64,000 nt of DNA from Antribacter gilvus (GTDB lineage Bacteria > Actinomycetota > Actinomycetes > Actinomycetales > Cellulomonadaceae). Below are positions 34,971 to 46,914 of this stretch, piece after piece. The stretch lies in assembly GCF_003946865.1 (NCBI RefSeq), contig NZ_QXTH01000001.1:682001-746000 (forward strand). Direction: 5' to 3'. Position 1 is the first letter of the stretch. Every line of letters begins with the position of its first letter. The position numbers and the translations under genes are program-made. Below the pieces are notes generated by a model. That model ran no database searches and was not told where the DNA came from. It was given only the letters and a program-made list of their open reading frames with translations.

Positions 34971-37087
34971 CGGGTCGCTCCCTGCGCCTGGATGGCCGTG
35001 ATGGCCACGGTGTTGACGATGTCCTGGACCAGCGCACCGCGGGACAGGTCGTTGACCGGCTTGTTCAGGCCCTGCAGCACCGGGCCCACCGCCACCGCGC
35101 CCGCCGAGCGCTGCACCGCCTTGTACGTGTTGTTGCCGGTGTTGAGGTCGGGGAACACGAACACCGTCGCGCGCCCGGCCACGTCCGAGCCGGGCAGCTT
35201 CGATGCCGCCACGGACGCGTCCACCGCGGCGTCGTACTGGATGGGCCCCTCCACGTCCAGGTCGGGCCGGCGCTCGCGGACCAGCGCGGTGGCGGTGCGG
35301 ACCTTGTCCACGTCCGCGCCGGAGCCGGACGTGCCGGTCGAGTAGGAGAGCATCGCGATGCGGGGGGCCACCCCGAACTGCGTCGCCGTGGCGGAGGACG
35401 AGATGGCGATGTCGGCGAGCTCTTCGGCCGTGGGGTCGGGGATCACCGCGCAGTCGCCGTAGACGAGCACCCGGTCCTCGAGGCACATGAGGAACACGGA
35501 CGACACGGACGAGACGCCGGGCTGCGTCTTGATGATCTCGAACGACGGCCGGATGGTGTGCGCGGTCGAGTGCGCGGCACCGGAGACCATGCCGTCGGCG
35601 AGGCCGAGGTGCACCATCATCGTGCCGAAGTACGACACGTCGGTGACGACCTCCCGGGCCCGTTCCACGGTCATGCCCTTGTGCGCCCGCAGCCGCGCGT
35701 ACTCCGTGGAGAATCGCTCCACGCTCTCCGGGTCGGTGGTGGACAGCACCCGTGCCGCCTCGAGGTCCAGGCCCAGCTCGGTGGCGCGCCCCCGTACCGC
35801 GGTCTCCTCGCCGAGGATGGTCAGGTCGGCGATCCCGCGCGCCAGCACCGTCGAGGCGGCGCGGAGGATGCGGTCGTCGTCGCCCTCCGGGAGCACCACG
35901 TGCCGCCGCTCCTCGCGGGCCCGCTCGATGAGGCGGTACTCGAACATGAGCGGCGTGACGACCTGCGGCGGCGGCACGTCGAGGCGCGCGGCCAGCTCCT
36001 CGCCGTCCACGTTCTTCTCGAACAGGGCGCGCGCGGTGTCGATCTTGCGGGTGGAGGCGCGTGAGACCCGCCCGCGGGTCTTCGCCGCTGCGCGTGCGAC
36101 GGGGTACGTGTCGCCGTCCGTGCGGATGATGGGGACCTTGGGCTCCAGCGCCGCCACCAGCTCGGCGGTCCGGCCCTCGGGGTAGAAGCCCCCGCCGAGC
36201 ACGATGCCCGCCAGCGACGGGAACGTCGGCGCCGTCTGTGCCGCGAGCAGGCCGATCAGCACGTCGGTGCGGTCACCCGGGGTGATCACCACCGCGCCGT
36301 CGGACAGCCGCTCGAGCAGGTGCTCGAAGCTCATCGCACCGACGAGCACGTCCAGCGCCTCGCGGGTCAGCAGCTCGGGGTCGCCGAGCGCGAGCACGCC
36401 GTCCACGGCCTCGAGGAGCTGGCCCACCGTGGGGGCCGTGAGGAACGGCTCCTCGGGGATGACCCACACCGGGAGGTCCTCCTCGGTGCGGAGGTCGGTG
36501 AGGGCGGCACGGACGTCGTCGGGCCCCGACCCCGGCTGCGTGCCGCACCTGTTCACGACGATGCCGACCGGCTGCGCGTGGTTGGCGCGCAGCTCGGCCA
36601 GGCTCACCTCGGCGAGCGCCCGCACCGCGTCGGCGGTGCGCTCGCGGCCCGACACCACGAGCAGCACCGGCGCGCCGAGGTTCGCCGCGATGCGTGCGTT
36701 GAACGACAGCTCCGTGGGGCCGGCCACGTCCGTGTAGTCGGTGCCGAGCACCACCACGGCGTCGCAGTGTGCGGCCATGGCGTGGTAGCGGGACACGATG
36801 CGGGACAGGGCCGCCTCGGGGTCGGCGTGCACCTCGTCGTACGTGACGCCCACGGCGTCCTCGTAGGGCACGTCGACGCCGTCGTGGTCGAGCAGCATCT
36901 CCAGCACGTAGTCGCGGTCGGGGAGGTCCGGCCCGGCGGCGGGGACGCGGGAGACGGCGCGGAAGACCCCGACCCGCTGGACCTGGCGGACCAGCAGGTC
37001 GAGGACTCCCAGCGCGACCGTCGACTTGCCGGTCTCTCCCTCCGGTGAGGCGATGACGAGGGAACGGACGGTCGGGCTCGCGGTCAT
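34967..37087 (-). CDS. pta: phosphate acetyltransferase (long form)
   Basis: Interconverts acetyl-CoA and acetyl phosphate. 706 residues: an N-terminal P-loop/dethiobiotin-synthetase-like part (SPEGETGKSTVALG), a DRTGG domain, and a C-terminal PTA_PTB catalytic domain (VVLPEGDDDRILRAA, HLGLADGMVSGAAHSTA, GPVLQGLNKPVNDLSRG). The ATG at 37085-37087 lies 10 nt after xfp; the open frame further upstream is inside xfp. Middle gene of xfp-pta-ackA, so phosphoketolase-derived acetyl phosphate can go to either acetyl-CoA or acetate. Confidence 0.96.
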   Translation of the reverse strand: MTASPTVRSLVIASPEGETGKSTVALGVLDLLVRQVQRVGVFRAVSRVPAAGPDLPDRDYVLEMLLDHDGVDVPYEDAVGVTYDEVHADPEAALSRIVSRYHAMAAHCDAVVVLGTDYTDVAGPTELSFNARIAANLGAPVLLVVSGRERTADAVRALAEVSLAELRANHAQPVGIVVNRCGTQPGSGPDDVRAALTDLRTEEDLPVWVIPEEPFLTAPTVGQLLEAVDGVLALGDPELLTREALDVLVGAMSFEHLLERLSDGAVVITPGDRTDVLIGLLAAQTAPTFPSLAGIVLGGGFYPEGRTAELVAALEPKVPIIRTDGDTYPVARAAAKTRGRVSRASTRKIDTARALFEKNVDGEELAARLDVPPPQVVTPLMFEYRLIERAREERRHVVLPEGDDDRILRAASTVLARGIADLTILGEETAVRGRATELGLDLEAARVLSTTDPESVERFSTEYARLRAHKGMTVERAREVVTDVSYFGTMMVHLGLADGMVSGAAHSTAHTIRPSFEIIKTQPGVSSVSSVFLMCLEDRVLVYGDCAVIPDPTAEELADIAISSSATATQFGVAPRIAMLSYSTGTSGSGADVDKVRTATALVRERRPDLDVEGPIQYDAAVDASVAASKLPGSDVAGRATVFVFPDLNTGNNTYKAVQRSAGAVAVGPVLQGLNKPVNDLSRGALVQDIVNTVAITAIQAQGATR

Positions 37088-37097
37088 GGACGCATCT

Positions 37098-39599
37098 CTA
37101 CTCGTTGTCGCCGCCCGTGTCGAGCGCGGCGGCGACGGCACCGTTGTCGGACTGGTCCTGGGCGTCCGGCCACACCCAGTCACGCACCTCGGGGATGTCC
37201 TCACCGTGCTCGCGCGTGTAGGCGCGGGCCCGGAGGCGGGCGTCCTGCATGCGCTGACGGAGCCCGGCCTGCGCGGAACCGAGCGAAGGCACCCGGTCGA
37301 TCACGTCGATGACCAGGTGGTACCGGTCCAGGTCGTTGAGCATCACCATGTCGAACGGCGTGGTGGTGGTGCCCTCCTCCTTGTACCCGCGGGCGTGCAG
37401 GTTCGGGTGGCCCGTGCGCCGGTACGTCAGGCGGTGGATCAGCCACGGGTACCCGTGGTACGCGAAGATGATCGGCCGGTCCGACGTGAACAGGCCGTCG
37501 AACTCCGAGTCGGTGAGCCCGTGAGGGTGCTCCCGCGAGTCCTGGAGGCGCATCAGGTCCACCACGTTGATGACGCGGACCTTCAGGCCGGGCAGCTCCC
37601 GGCGCAGGATGTCGGCCGCCGCCAGCACCTCGAGCGTGGGCACGTCGCCCGCCGCCGCGAGGACCACGTCCGGCTTCTCGCCCGGCACCTCCGTGCCCGC
37701 CCACTCCCAGATCCCCAGGCCGCGGGTGCAGTGCTCGATGGCCTGCTCCATGGTGAGGAAGTTGGGTGCGGGCTGCTTCCCCGACACCACCACGTTCACG
37801 TACTGGCGGCTGCGCAGGCAGTGGTCGTAGGTGGACAGGAGGGTGTTCGCGTCCGGCGGCAGGTACACGCGGACGATCTCCGCCTTCTTGTTCACCACGT
37901 GGTCGATGAAACCCGGGTCCTGGTGGCTGAAGCCGTTGTGGTCCTGCCGCCACACGTGGCTGCTCAGCAGGTAGTTCAGGGAGGCGATCGGCCGGCGCCA
38001 CGGGATGTGGTTGGTGACCTTCAGCCACTTGGCGTGCTGGTTGAACATCGAGTCGACGATGTGGATGAAGGCCTCGTAGCTGGTGAACAGCCCGTGCCGC
38101 CCGGTCAGGAGGTAGCCCTCGAGCCAGCCCTGGCACTGGTGCTCGCTGAGGATCTCCATCACACGGCCGGCCCGCGCCATGTGCTCGTCCACGTCCTCGC
38201 CGAGGAACTCGGCGTTCCACTGCTTGTCCGTCACCTCGTATACCGCCTGGAGGCGGTTCGAGGCCGTCTCGTCCGGCCCGAAGATCCGGAAGTTGGTCGG
38301 GTTGCGGCGGATCACGTCCGTGAGCCACTGCCCGAGGACGCGCGGCGCCTCCGACACCGACCCACCCGGCGAGGGCACGTCCACGGCGTACTTCCGGAAG
38401 TCGGGGAGCCGCAGGTCGTGCAGCAGCAGCCCGCCGTTGGCGTGCGGGGTCGCGCTCATCCGCAGCGGGCCCTCCGGCGCCAGCCCGGCGATCTCCGGCA
38501 GGATCCGCCCGTCGTCGTCGAACAGCTCCTCGGGCCGGTACGACCGGAGCCACTGCTCGAGCACCTGCAGGTGCTCCTCGGTGTCGCGCGCGCTCGCCAG
38601 CGGCACCTGGTGCGCCCGCCACGAGCCCGTCGTCTTCTTGCCGTCGATGGTGTCCGGTCCCGTCCAGCCCTTCGGCGTGCGGAACACGATCATGGGCCAG
38701 GCGGGCCGCGTCAGGTCGCCCTCGGCGGCGCGGGCCTTGATGGCCGCGATCTCGTCGAGGACCTCGTCCAGCAGCACCGCGAAGCGCCGGTGGAACTCGG
38801 CGTGCGGCTCCGCCGACTCGTCCTCCACGGTGAAGACGTAGGGCTTGTGCCCGTAGCCGACCATGAGGTCGTGCAGCTCGTCCTCCGAGATGCGGGCCAG
38901 GACCGTGGGGTTCGCGATCTTGTAGCCGTTGAGGTGGAGGATCGGCAACACCACGCCGTCCTGCGCCGGGTTGACGAACTTGTTCGAGTGCCAGCTCGTC
39001 GCCAGCGGGCCGGTCTCCGCCTCGCCGTCGCCCACCACCGCCGCGACCAGGAGGTCGGGGTTGTCGAACGCCGCCCCGTACGCGTGGCTCAGCGCATAGC
39101 CCAGCTCGCCGCCCTCGTGGATCGACCCCGGCGTCTCCGGGGCCACGTGGCTCGGGATCCCGCCCGGGAACGAGAACTGCCGGAACAGCCGCTTCACGCC
39201 CTCGGCGTCCTCCGTGATGTCGCTGTAGAACTGGGAGTACGTGCCGTCCAGGTAGGCGCTCGCGACCAGGCCCGGGCCGCCGTGCCCGGGGCCGGTGACG
39301 TAGAGCGTGGGCTGCTGCCGTGCCTTGATCGCGCGGTTCAGGTGCGCGTAGAGGAAGGTCAGCCCCGGCGTGGTGCCCCAGTGGCCGAGGAGGCGCGGCT
39401 TGACGTGGTCCCGGGTGAGCGGCTCCCGCAGCAGCGGGTTGTCGAGCAGGTAGATCTGGCCCACGGAGAGGTAGTTGGCCGCGCGCCACCACGCGTCGAT
39501 CTGCTCCAGCTCCTCGGGCCCCGGCTCGGTGACGCCGGTGGCGCGCCAGGCGCCCTCCGCGGCCGCTCGGTCGGTGCTCGGGACGGTGGTCGTCGTCAT
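37098..39599 (-). CDS. xfp: phosphoketolase (xylulose-5-P / fructose-6-P)
   Basis: Thiamine-diphosphate enzyme that splits xylulose-5-phosphate or fructose-6-phosphate into acetyl phosphate plus glyceraldehyde-3-phosphate or erythrose-4-phosphate. 833 residues with [15 protein letters not shown], the ThDP motif [33 protein letters not shown] and [17 protein letters not shown] (as [12 protein letters not shown]). GTG at 39602 and ATG at 39599 are adjacent; the ATG is 6 nt from CAGGAG and is preferred. First gene of the operon; it needs thiamine diphosphate, whose biosynthesis genes lie 3-5 kb away. Confidence 0.97.
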   Translation of the reverse strand: MTTTTVPSTDRAAAEGAWRATGVTEPGPEELEQIDAWWRAANYLSVGQIYLLDNPLLREPLTRDHVKPRLLGHWGTTPGLTFLYAHLNRAIKARQQPTLYVTGPGHGGPGLVASAYLDGTYSQFYSDITEDAEGVKRLFRQFSFPGGIPSHVAPETPGSIHEGGELGYALSHAYGAAFDNPDLLVAAVVGDGEAETGPLATSWHSNKFVNPAQDGVVLPILHLNGYKIANPTVLARISEDELHDLMVGYGHKPYVFTVEDESAEPHAEFHRRFAVLLDEVLDEIAAIKARAAEGDLTRPAWPMIVFRTPKGWTGPDTIDGKKTTGSWRAHQVPLASARDTEEHLQVLEQWLRSYRPEELFDDDGRILPEIAGLAPEGPLRMSATPHANGGLLLHDLRLPDFRKYAVDVPSPGGSVSEAPRVLGQWLTDVIRRNPTNFRIFGPDETASNRLQAVYEVTDKQWNAEFLGEDVDEHMARAGRVMEILSEHQCQGWLEGYLLTGRHGLFTSYEAFIHIVDSMFNQHAKWLKVTNHIPWRRPIASLNYLLSSHVWRQDHNGFSHQDPGFIDHVVNKKAEIVRVYLPPDANTLLSTYDHCLRSRQYVNVVVSGKQPAPNFLTMEQAIEHCTRGLGIWEWAGTEVPGEKPDVVLAAAGDVPTLEVLAAADILRRELPGLKVRVINVVDLMRLQDSREHPHGLTDSEFDGLFTSDRPIIFAYHGYPWLIHRLTYRRTGHPNLHARGYKEEGTTTTPFDMVMLNDLDRYHLVIDVIDRVPSLGSAQAGLRQRMQDARLRARAYTREHGEDIPEVRDWVWPDAQDQSDNGAVAAALDTGGDNE

Positions 39600-39807
39600 C
39601 ACACGCTCCTGTCTGCCAGGGCTGTCGGGTCAGCGGCGCAGTCACTCCGCCGCGGTTTCATTCGACCGCAGAACATGCCTGGGCGCACCAGGTGGCAGAG
39701 GTGAGGTCGATCTGGCGTTCGGTCAGGTCAGTAGCCGTGACGAGGACCGCACCCCGGGCGGGCCGCAGGATTCCGTCGGGGCGGCCAGGGGCGGCTACCG
39801 TGGGAGC

Positions 39808-40701
39808 ATGCCTGCTCCCGTCGCGACCGACGCGTCCGTGACGCCGCCGCCCGAGGCGGGCGACCGGCGTCGGACCTTCTGGGAGGTGGCGCGGCAGCCG
39901 CGCATGGTGGGCATCCTGCTCTTGCTGCTGCTCGCCGCCGCCGTGTGCGGGCGTCTCGGGGTCTGGCAGCTGGACCGCGCCTACGAGCGCGCGGAGCTCG
40001 CCGACCGCCAGGCCGCCGCCGAGGCCGTGGCAGAAGGACCCGCGTGGCTGGGCGACGTGCTGGCGCCGCAGGAGTCGTTCCCGGGCGACCTCGTGAGCAG
40101 GCAGGTCCAGGTCGCCGGGGAGTACGAGGCCGACGGCCAGCGTCTGGTGGCCGGGCGCGTCCTCGACGGGCGCGAGGGCTACCTCGTGCTGACGCCGCTC
40201 CGCGTGGCCGACGACGGCACGGGCGGCGACTCGTGGGCCGGGCTCTCGGGCGCGCCGGTCGTCGCGGTGGTGCGCGGATGGGTCGCGTCGCCCGACGACG
40301 CCTCGGAGGCACCCGGCGGGGAGGTGCACGTGACGGGCTGGCTGCAGGCCGGCGAGGCAGTCTCCGGCGGAGGCCTCGAGCTGCCCGATGGTCAGGTGGA
40401 CCGGGTCGCGCTCGGCGCTCTCGTGCAGGAGTGGGGCGGGCCGGTGTACACGGGCTACGTGGTGCTCTCGGACGCGACGCCGTCCCCCGCAGAGGACGGT
40501 CCCGCCCTCCTGCCGCGCCCCACGCTCGACGGAGGGTCCGGGGTCAACCTGCAGAACGCGTTCTACGCCCTCCAGTGGTGGGTCTTCGGCGCGTTCGCCG
40601 TGGCTCTCTGGGTGCGGATGGTGCGCGACGACATGGCCGGCGGACGCCGGGGCGGCGACGCGGCCGACCCCGGGACGGGGATCGCGGGCCTGCCGGGCTG
40701 A
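39808..40701 (+). CDS. SURF1-family cytochrome oxidase assembly protein
   Basis: 297 residues with the SURF1 layout: TM helix near residues 35-55 (MVGILLLLLLAAAVCGRLG), the conserved GVWQLDRAYER just after it, a large extracytoplasmic domain, and a second TM (FYALQWWVFGAFAVALWVRM, about 250-270). SURF1 helps haem a insertion in cytochrome aa3 oxidase. A TACCGT box (39796-39801) 6 nt before the ATG suggests leaderless transcription. Converges on the YceI gene through a hairpin. Confidence 0.9.
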   Translation: MPAPVATDASVTPPPEAGDRRRTFWEVARQPRMVGILLLLLLAAAVCGRLGVWQLDRAYERAELADRQAAAEAVAEGPAWLGDVLAPQESFPGDLVSRQVQVAGEYEADGQRLVAGRVLDGREGYLVLTPLRVADDGTGGDSWAGLSGAPVVAVVRGWVASPDDASEAPGGEVHVTGWLQAGEAVSGGGLELPDGQVDRVALGALVQEWGGPVYTGYVVLSDATPSPAEDGPALLPRPTLDGGSGVNLQNAFYALQWWVFGAFAVALWVRMVRDDMAGGRRGGDAADPGTGIAGLPG

Positions 40702-40743
40702 GGGGGTGGGCGTCGGGCGGGGGCGCTCCGGCGGTGCTCGACG

Positions 40744-40794
40744 ACCAGGTAGCTGTTCCCCGTCTGCGCCGGAGACGGGGAACAACTTCCTGGT
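40744..40794. repeat. long hairpin between convergent SURF1 and YceI genes
   Basis: Arms 40744-40767 (ACCAGGTAGCTGTTCCCCGT...) and 40772-40794, complementary over about 23 positions with three mismatches; core TGTTCCCCGTCT / AGACGGGGAACA. It lies 42 nt after SURF1 and 24 nt from the end of yceI and could end both transcripts. Confidence 0.75.
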
Positions 40795-40818
40795 GGCGGG
40801 CCAGGCGAAGCCGAGGCG

Positions 40819-41463
40819 TCAGCGGGTGAGCTGGAGCTGCGCCTCCACGAAGCCCTCGTCCTCCACGGTGACGAAGCCGAGCTTCGGGGCGTTGACGCCG
40901 TAGTCCGTGAAGACGACGGGGATCTGCGCGCTCACCTCGGCACCAGCCTCGGTGAGGCGCACCTGAAGGGTCGCTGTCACGTCCTGCGACGTGCCCTTGA
41001 TCGTCATGGTGCCGGGGGCCTCGACGGTGACGGTCTCGCCGTCGGCCACGGCGGAGACGTCCACGGGTGAGGCGAGCTCGAAGGTGGCCGTCGGGTGCGT
41101 GGCCGCGTCGAGGATGGACCGGAACTGCCCGTCGCGAGCGGTCTCGTCGGTCTCGATGCTCGCCATGTCCACCTCGACGGTCGCGTCGGCCAGCTCGCCG
41201 CCGGCGATCGTCGCCGAGCCGGTCACCTGGTCGGTGCGTCCCACCACGGTGACGTCCTCGCCCGCCAGCACCTCGTCCACCCGGTAGCCGGCCTCGGAGC
41301 CCTCGGTCACGGTGTACTCGCCGTCGAGCTCGTCGACGTCGGCCGCCGTGACGGGCGCCTCCGTGCCGACCGCAGGCGCCGCGACGTCGTCGCCCGTCTG
41401 CATGCTCGCGTAGAGGCGCGTCGCGCCGAAGACCGCGAGCGCGAGCACCACCAGGCCGATCAT
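40819..41463 (-). CDS. YceI-like lipocalin-fold protein with N-terminal membrane anchor
   Basis: 214 residues: an uncleaved-looking N-terminal hydrophobic segment (IGLVVLALAVFGATRLY), a short linker, then a YceI beta-barrel (DGEYTVTEGSEAGYRV ... ATHPTATFEL ... GTMTIKGTSQDVTATL). YceI proteins bind isoprenoid-type lipids such as polyprenols. A TAA stands two codons before the ATG at 41463, so the start cannot lie further upstream. No clear Shine-Dalgarno; the 196-nt gap to thiE shows no other feature. Confidence 0.85.
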   Translation of the reverse strand: MIGLVVLALAVFGATRLYASMQTGDDVAAPAVGTEAPVTAADVDELDGEYTVTEGSEAGYRVDEVLAGEDVTVVGRTDQVTGSATIAGGELADATVEVDMASIETDETARDGQFRSILDAATHPTATFELASPVDVSAVADGETVTVEAPGTMTIKGTSQDVTATLQVRLTEAGAEVSAQIPVVFTDYGVNAPKLGFVTVEDEGFVEAQLQLTR

Positions 41464-41659
41464 GACTTAGAGGACGATCCGGGCCGGGCTGCGGGAGCCT
41501 GAGCTCTCCGGACCGGTGCTGCCGGGGGTGCTGGGTGCGGCCACGTCTCCTCCAGGGTTCACGGGTCTCGGCGCCCGGTGGGGCGACCACCGGCGCCGGT
41601 ACCAGCCTGCCCTCCCACCCTGAGAGGCGCCTGACAGGCGGCGGGATCAGCCGGCGGGA

Positions 41660-42403
41660 TCAGCGGGCCGCGGCCGCCGCGACCCGCTCGCGCAGCTCGC
41701 GTGCCGCCCGCTCCGGGTCGGCGGCCTGCGTGATGGCCCGGACGACGACGATCCGTTCCGCCCCCGCGTCCAGCACCTCGCCGAGCCGGTCGGCGTCGAC
41801 GCCCCCGATCGCGAACCACGGCGTGGCCGGGCGGCTCGCCGCGACCTCGCGGAGCAGGTCCAGGCCGACGGCGGCGCGGCCCGGCTTGGTCGGCGTGGCC
41901 CAGAGCGGACCGACGCAGAAGTAGTCGACGTCCGGGTCGGACTCCGCGGCAGCGGCCTGCTCGCGCGAGTGCGTGGACCGGCCGAGCACCGCTCGCGCGC
42001 CGACGAGCGAGCGCACCCCCGCGACCGGCAGGTCCCGCTGGCCTGTGTGGACCGCCGGTGCGTCCGTGAGCACCGCCACGTCGGCCCGGTCGTTGACCGC
42101 CCACAGGGCGCCGTGCTCGGCCGCGACCCGGGCGACCAGACGGTGCAGCTCGAGCTCGCGGGCCACGTCGAGCGTCTTGTCGCGGAGCTGGACCACGTCG
42201 ACGCCGCCGGTCAGGGCGGCGTGGAGGAAGTCCTCGAGGTCGCCGTGCTCCTCGCGGGCGTCGGTGCACAGGTAGAGGCGCGCGTCCGCGAGGCGTGCCC
42301 GGGGGTCGGGCTGGGCTGCGGGCTCGACGGCGGGCTGCGCAGCGGGCTGGGCGCCCGGCTGGGCGCCCACGGTCGGGCTGGCGGTGGTTCGGGGGCCGGT
42401 CAC
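41660..42403 (-). CDS. thiE: thiamine-phosphate synthase
   Basis: Joins HMP-pyrophosphate and thiazole phosphate into thiamine phosphate. 247 residues; after a Pro/Gln/Ala-rich N-terminal 35 residues the TIM barrel shows [57 protein letters not shown] and [13 protein letters not shown] start; a TACGCT box (42411-42416, minus strand) lies 7 nt upstream, so its mRNA is probably leaderless and cannot carry the TPP riboswitch that faces the other way toward thiO. Confidence 0.95.
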   Translation of the reverse strand: MTGPRTTASPTVGAQPGAQPAAQPAVEPAAQPDPRARLADARLYLCTDAREEHGDLEDFLHAALTGGVDVVQLRDKTLDVARELELHRLVARVAAEHGALWAVNDRADVAVLTDAPAVHTGQRDLPVAGVRSLVGARAVLGRSTHSREQAAAAESDPDVDYFCVGPLWATPTKPGRAAVGLDLLREVAASRPATPWFAIGGVDADRLGEVLDAGAERIVVVRAITQAADPERAARELRERVAAAAAR

Positions 42404-42442
42404 GACGATCAGCGTAGCCAGCGGCCGGAGTAAGGTGGGCCA

Positions 42443-42526
42443 CGCACGGGAGCCCTGGACAGGGCTGAGAGGGCGGAAGAGCGCCGACCGTCGAACCTGA
42501 TCTGGGTCATGCCAGCGAAGGGAGCA
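42443..42526 (+). ncRNA. TPP riboswitch (THI element)
   Basis: Conserved blocks in order: GCACGGGAGCCC (P1/P2), CAGGGCTGAGAGGG (the CUGAGA pyrimidine-sensing bulge), GACCGTCGAACCTGATCTGG (P4/P5) and GTCATGCCAGCGAAGGGA (P1 closing). It ends within a few bases of the thiO Shine-Dalgarno GGGAG, so thiamine diphosphate binding would hide the ribosome site and turn off translation of thiO-thiS-thiG. A TAAGGT at 42431-42436 may be the -10. Confidence 0.95.
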
Positions 42527-42531
42527 GCCAG

Positions 42532-44998
<2,467 letters not shown>

Positions 44999-45033
44999 GG
45001 TTCGGGGCGCGCGGGTTGGGGTGCGCGGGTTGA

Positions 45034-45105
45034 GGTGCGCGCCAGACTGCTTCCAGGTCCGTCTACGGCTCGGTAGGCGCGCCTGGAAGCGGTCTGGCGC
45101 GCACC
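45034..45105. repeat. dispersed hairpin element, copy 1 (after thiG)
   Basis: 24-bp arms at 45034-45057 and 45082-45105 with a single wobble mismatch; loop of 24 nt. Core arm GCGCGCCAGACTGCTTCCAG. It lies between convergent thiG and the moeB-like gene. The same core recurs at 52111-52177. Confidence 0.85.
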
Positions 45106-45110
45106 CGCCC

Positions 45111-46400
45111 TCAGTAGGTGCGGAGCGTCGGGTCCACGTCGCGGGTCCACGCGACGATGCCGCCCGCCACGCTCCGGGCGTCGAGCCCGGCGTCCCGCAG
45201 CACGGCGGCGACGCGCGCCGACCGCACCCCCGACTTGCACAGCACGTGCACGGTGCGGCCGGCCGCGAGGCCGGTCACGCGTGCCGTGGCTGCCGCGACG
45301 TCGCCGCGGAGGAAGTCCCCGGACGGGACCACGTGCGCGCCCACGAGACAGGCGATTGCCACCTCCCAGTCCTCGCGCACGTCCAGGACGAAGGGCCCGT
45401 CGCCCTCCGCGGCCCCGTCGCGCAGCCCGGCGAGCTCGCGAGGCGTGACGGTGCCCGACGCCGGACGGCCGGGTCCGGCGTCGACCTCGGCCTGGGCGTC
45501 GGACGCCTGGGCGTCGGCCGGCTGGGCCGGGGGCAGGCCGCAGAAGGTGGCGTACGCGGCGTCGTCGGGCAGCGTGGTGACGGGCGCGCGCGACGGGTCC
45601 GGGCCCACCGTGAGGTGCCGCCACGTGAGGTCCAGCGCGTCGTAGACAGCGAGCCGCCCCAGGAGAGTGCGCCCGGCGCCCGTGATGAGCTTGATCGCCT
45701 CCGTCGCCATGACGGAGCCGATGGTGCCGCACAGCGCGCCCAGCACGCCGCCGGTGGCGCAGTCCGGCGCGAGAGCGGGCGGCGGCGGGTCCGGGAAGAC
45801 GTCGCGGTAGGTCACCCCCGGTACTCCGCCGGTCGGCGCGGCCCAGAACGTGGCGACCTGCCCCTGGAAGCGGTAGAGGCCACCCCAGACGACGGGGACG
45901 CCGGCGAGCTCCGCGGCGTCGGACACGAGGTAGCGGGTGGCGAAGTTGTCCGAGCCGTCCAGCACCAGGTCGTAGCCGGCCAGCAGCTCCCGCGCGTTGG
46001 CGGAGCCGAGGCGCTCGCGGTGCTCGACGACCTGCGTCTCCGGGTTGACCCCGGCCAGCGTCTCGCGCGCCGAGGCGGTCTTGGGACGGCCCACGTCGCC
46101 GACCCCGTGCACCACCTGGCGCTGCAGGTTCGAGGCGTCCACGATGTCGTCGTCCACGATGCCGAGCGTGCCGACGCCCGCCGCCGCCAGGTAGAGCAGG
46201 GCCGGGCTGCCGAGGCCCCCGGCGCCCACCACCAGCACCCGGGCAGCGGCAAGGCGGCGCTGGCCCTCGACGCCGACGCCCGGCAGGGAGAGGTGGCGCG
46301 CGTAGCGGGCGAGGTCGTCGGGTGAGAGCTCCGGGCCGGGGGCGACCAGCGGGGGGAGCGTGCGGGCGCCCGCGGCGCCCGTCGTGACGGGGTCCGTCAC
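45111..46400 (-). CDS. moeB: ThiF/MoeB-type adenylyltransferase with C-terminal rhodanese domain
   Basis: Activates a ubiquitin-like sulfur carrier by C-terminal adenylation. 429 residues: E1-like domain with the nucleotide motif VLVVGAGGLGSPALLYLAAAG, the conserved DIVDASNLQRQV, and GVLGALCGTIGSVMATEAIK; then a rhodanese domain (about 325-425) with catalytic Cys in HVLCKSGVRSARV. One CxxC zinc pair typical of ThiF/MoeB is not obvious. Beside thiS it is the likely partner for thiazole sulfur transfer, though MoaD could also be served. GTG start overlaps the DUF3817 stop (GTGA). Confidence 0.9.
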   Translation of the reverse strand: MTDPVTTGAAGARTLPPLVAPGPELSPDDLARYARHLSLPGVGVEGQRRLAAARVLVVGAGGLGSPALLYLAAAGVGTLGIVDDDIVDASNLQRQVVHGVGDVGRPKTASARETLAGVNPETQVVEHRERLGSANARELLAGYDLVLDGSDNFATRYLVSDAAELAGVPVVWGGLYRFQGQVATFWAAPTGGVPGVTYRDVFPDPPPPALAPDCATGGVLGALCGTIGSVMATEAIKLITGAGRTLLGRLAVYDALDLTWRHLTVGPDPSRAPVTTLPDDAAYATFCGLPPAQPADAQASDAQAEVDAGPGRPASGTVTPRELAGLRDGAAEGDGPFVLDVREDWEVAIACLVGAHVVPSGDFLRGDVAAATARVTGLAAGRTVHVLCKSGVRSARVAAVLRDAGLDARSVAGGIVAWTRDVDPTLRTY

Positions 46401-46789
46401 GACAGGTAGCGCTCCTCCAGCGCGGCGAGCTTCGCCAGCGCCTCGGAGTGGACCTTCTTCTCCAGGATGAACGACATCACCGGCACGACGCCCGCGATCA
46501 CCATTGTGACCAGGCGGCCGAAGCCCCAGCGCATCTTGGACCACAGGTCGGCCACCGTGACGAGGTACGCCACGTAGATCCAGCCGTGCGCGAAGGGCAC
46601 CCAGGCGATGAAGGGCATGATCCCCGACACGTCGGTGAACGCCCCCAGCCCGTACTTGATCCCCATCTCGACGACCAGGACGAGGAGCATCACACCCGTC
46701 AGGAGCGCCATGAACCGGTAGCGGTACAGGGCCGCGCGCGCTTTGTGGATCGCGGTGGTCGCTGCGTCTGTGGTGATCTCGGTGCTCAC
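46397..46789 (-). CDS. DUF3817 integral membrane protein
   Basis: 130 residues with three TM segments: YRFMALLTGVMLLVLVVEMG, AWVPFAHGWIYVAYLVTVAD, and LVTMVIAGVVPVMSFILEKK. The PFAHGWIY and SFILEKKV stretches define the actinobacterial DUF3817 family, of unknown function. GTG at 46787-46789 with a TATCCT box 6 nt upstream (46796-46801, minus strand) and no ribosome-binding site, so leaderless. It is co-translated with the moeB-like gene, which gives no clear functional hint. Confidence 0.88.
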   Translation of the reverse strand: MSTEITTDAATTAIHKARAALYRYRFMALLTGVMLLVLVVEMGIKYGLGAFTDVSGIMPFIAWVPFAHGWIYVAYLVTVADLWSKMRWGFGRLVTMVIAGVVPVMSFILEKKVHSEALAKLAALEERYLS

Positions 46790-46914
46790 GCCACGAGGAT
46801 ATGCCTCCGGCCGCTGCGGGCCGCCATCCGTGGGCCCGCCGGTGGCGCACCTCACGTGGGTGGCTCACTTAAAGCGTGGCCCAGTGTCAGTGGTGGCTCG
46901 TACCGTTGATGATC

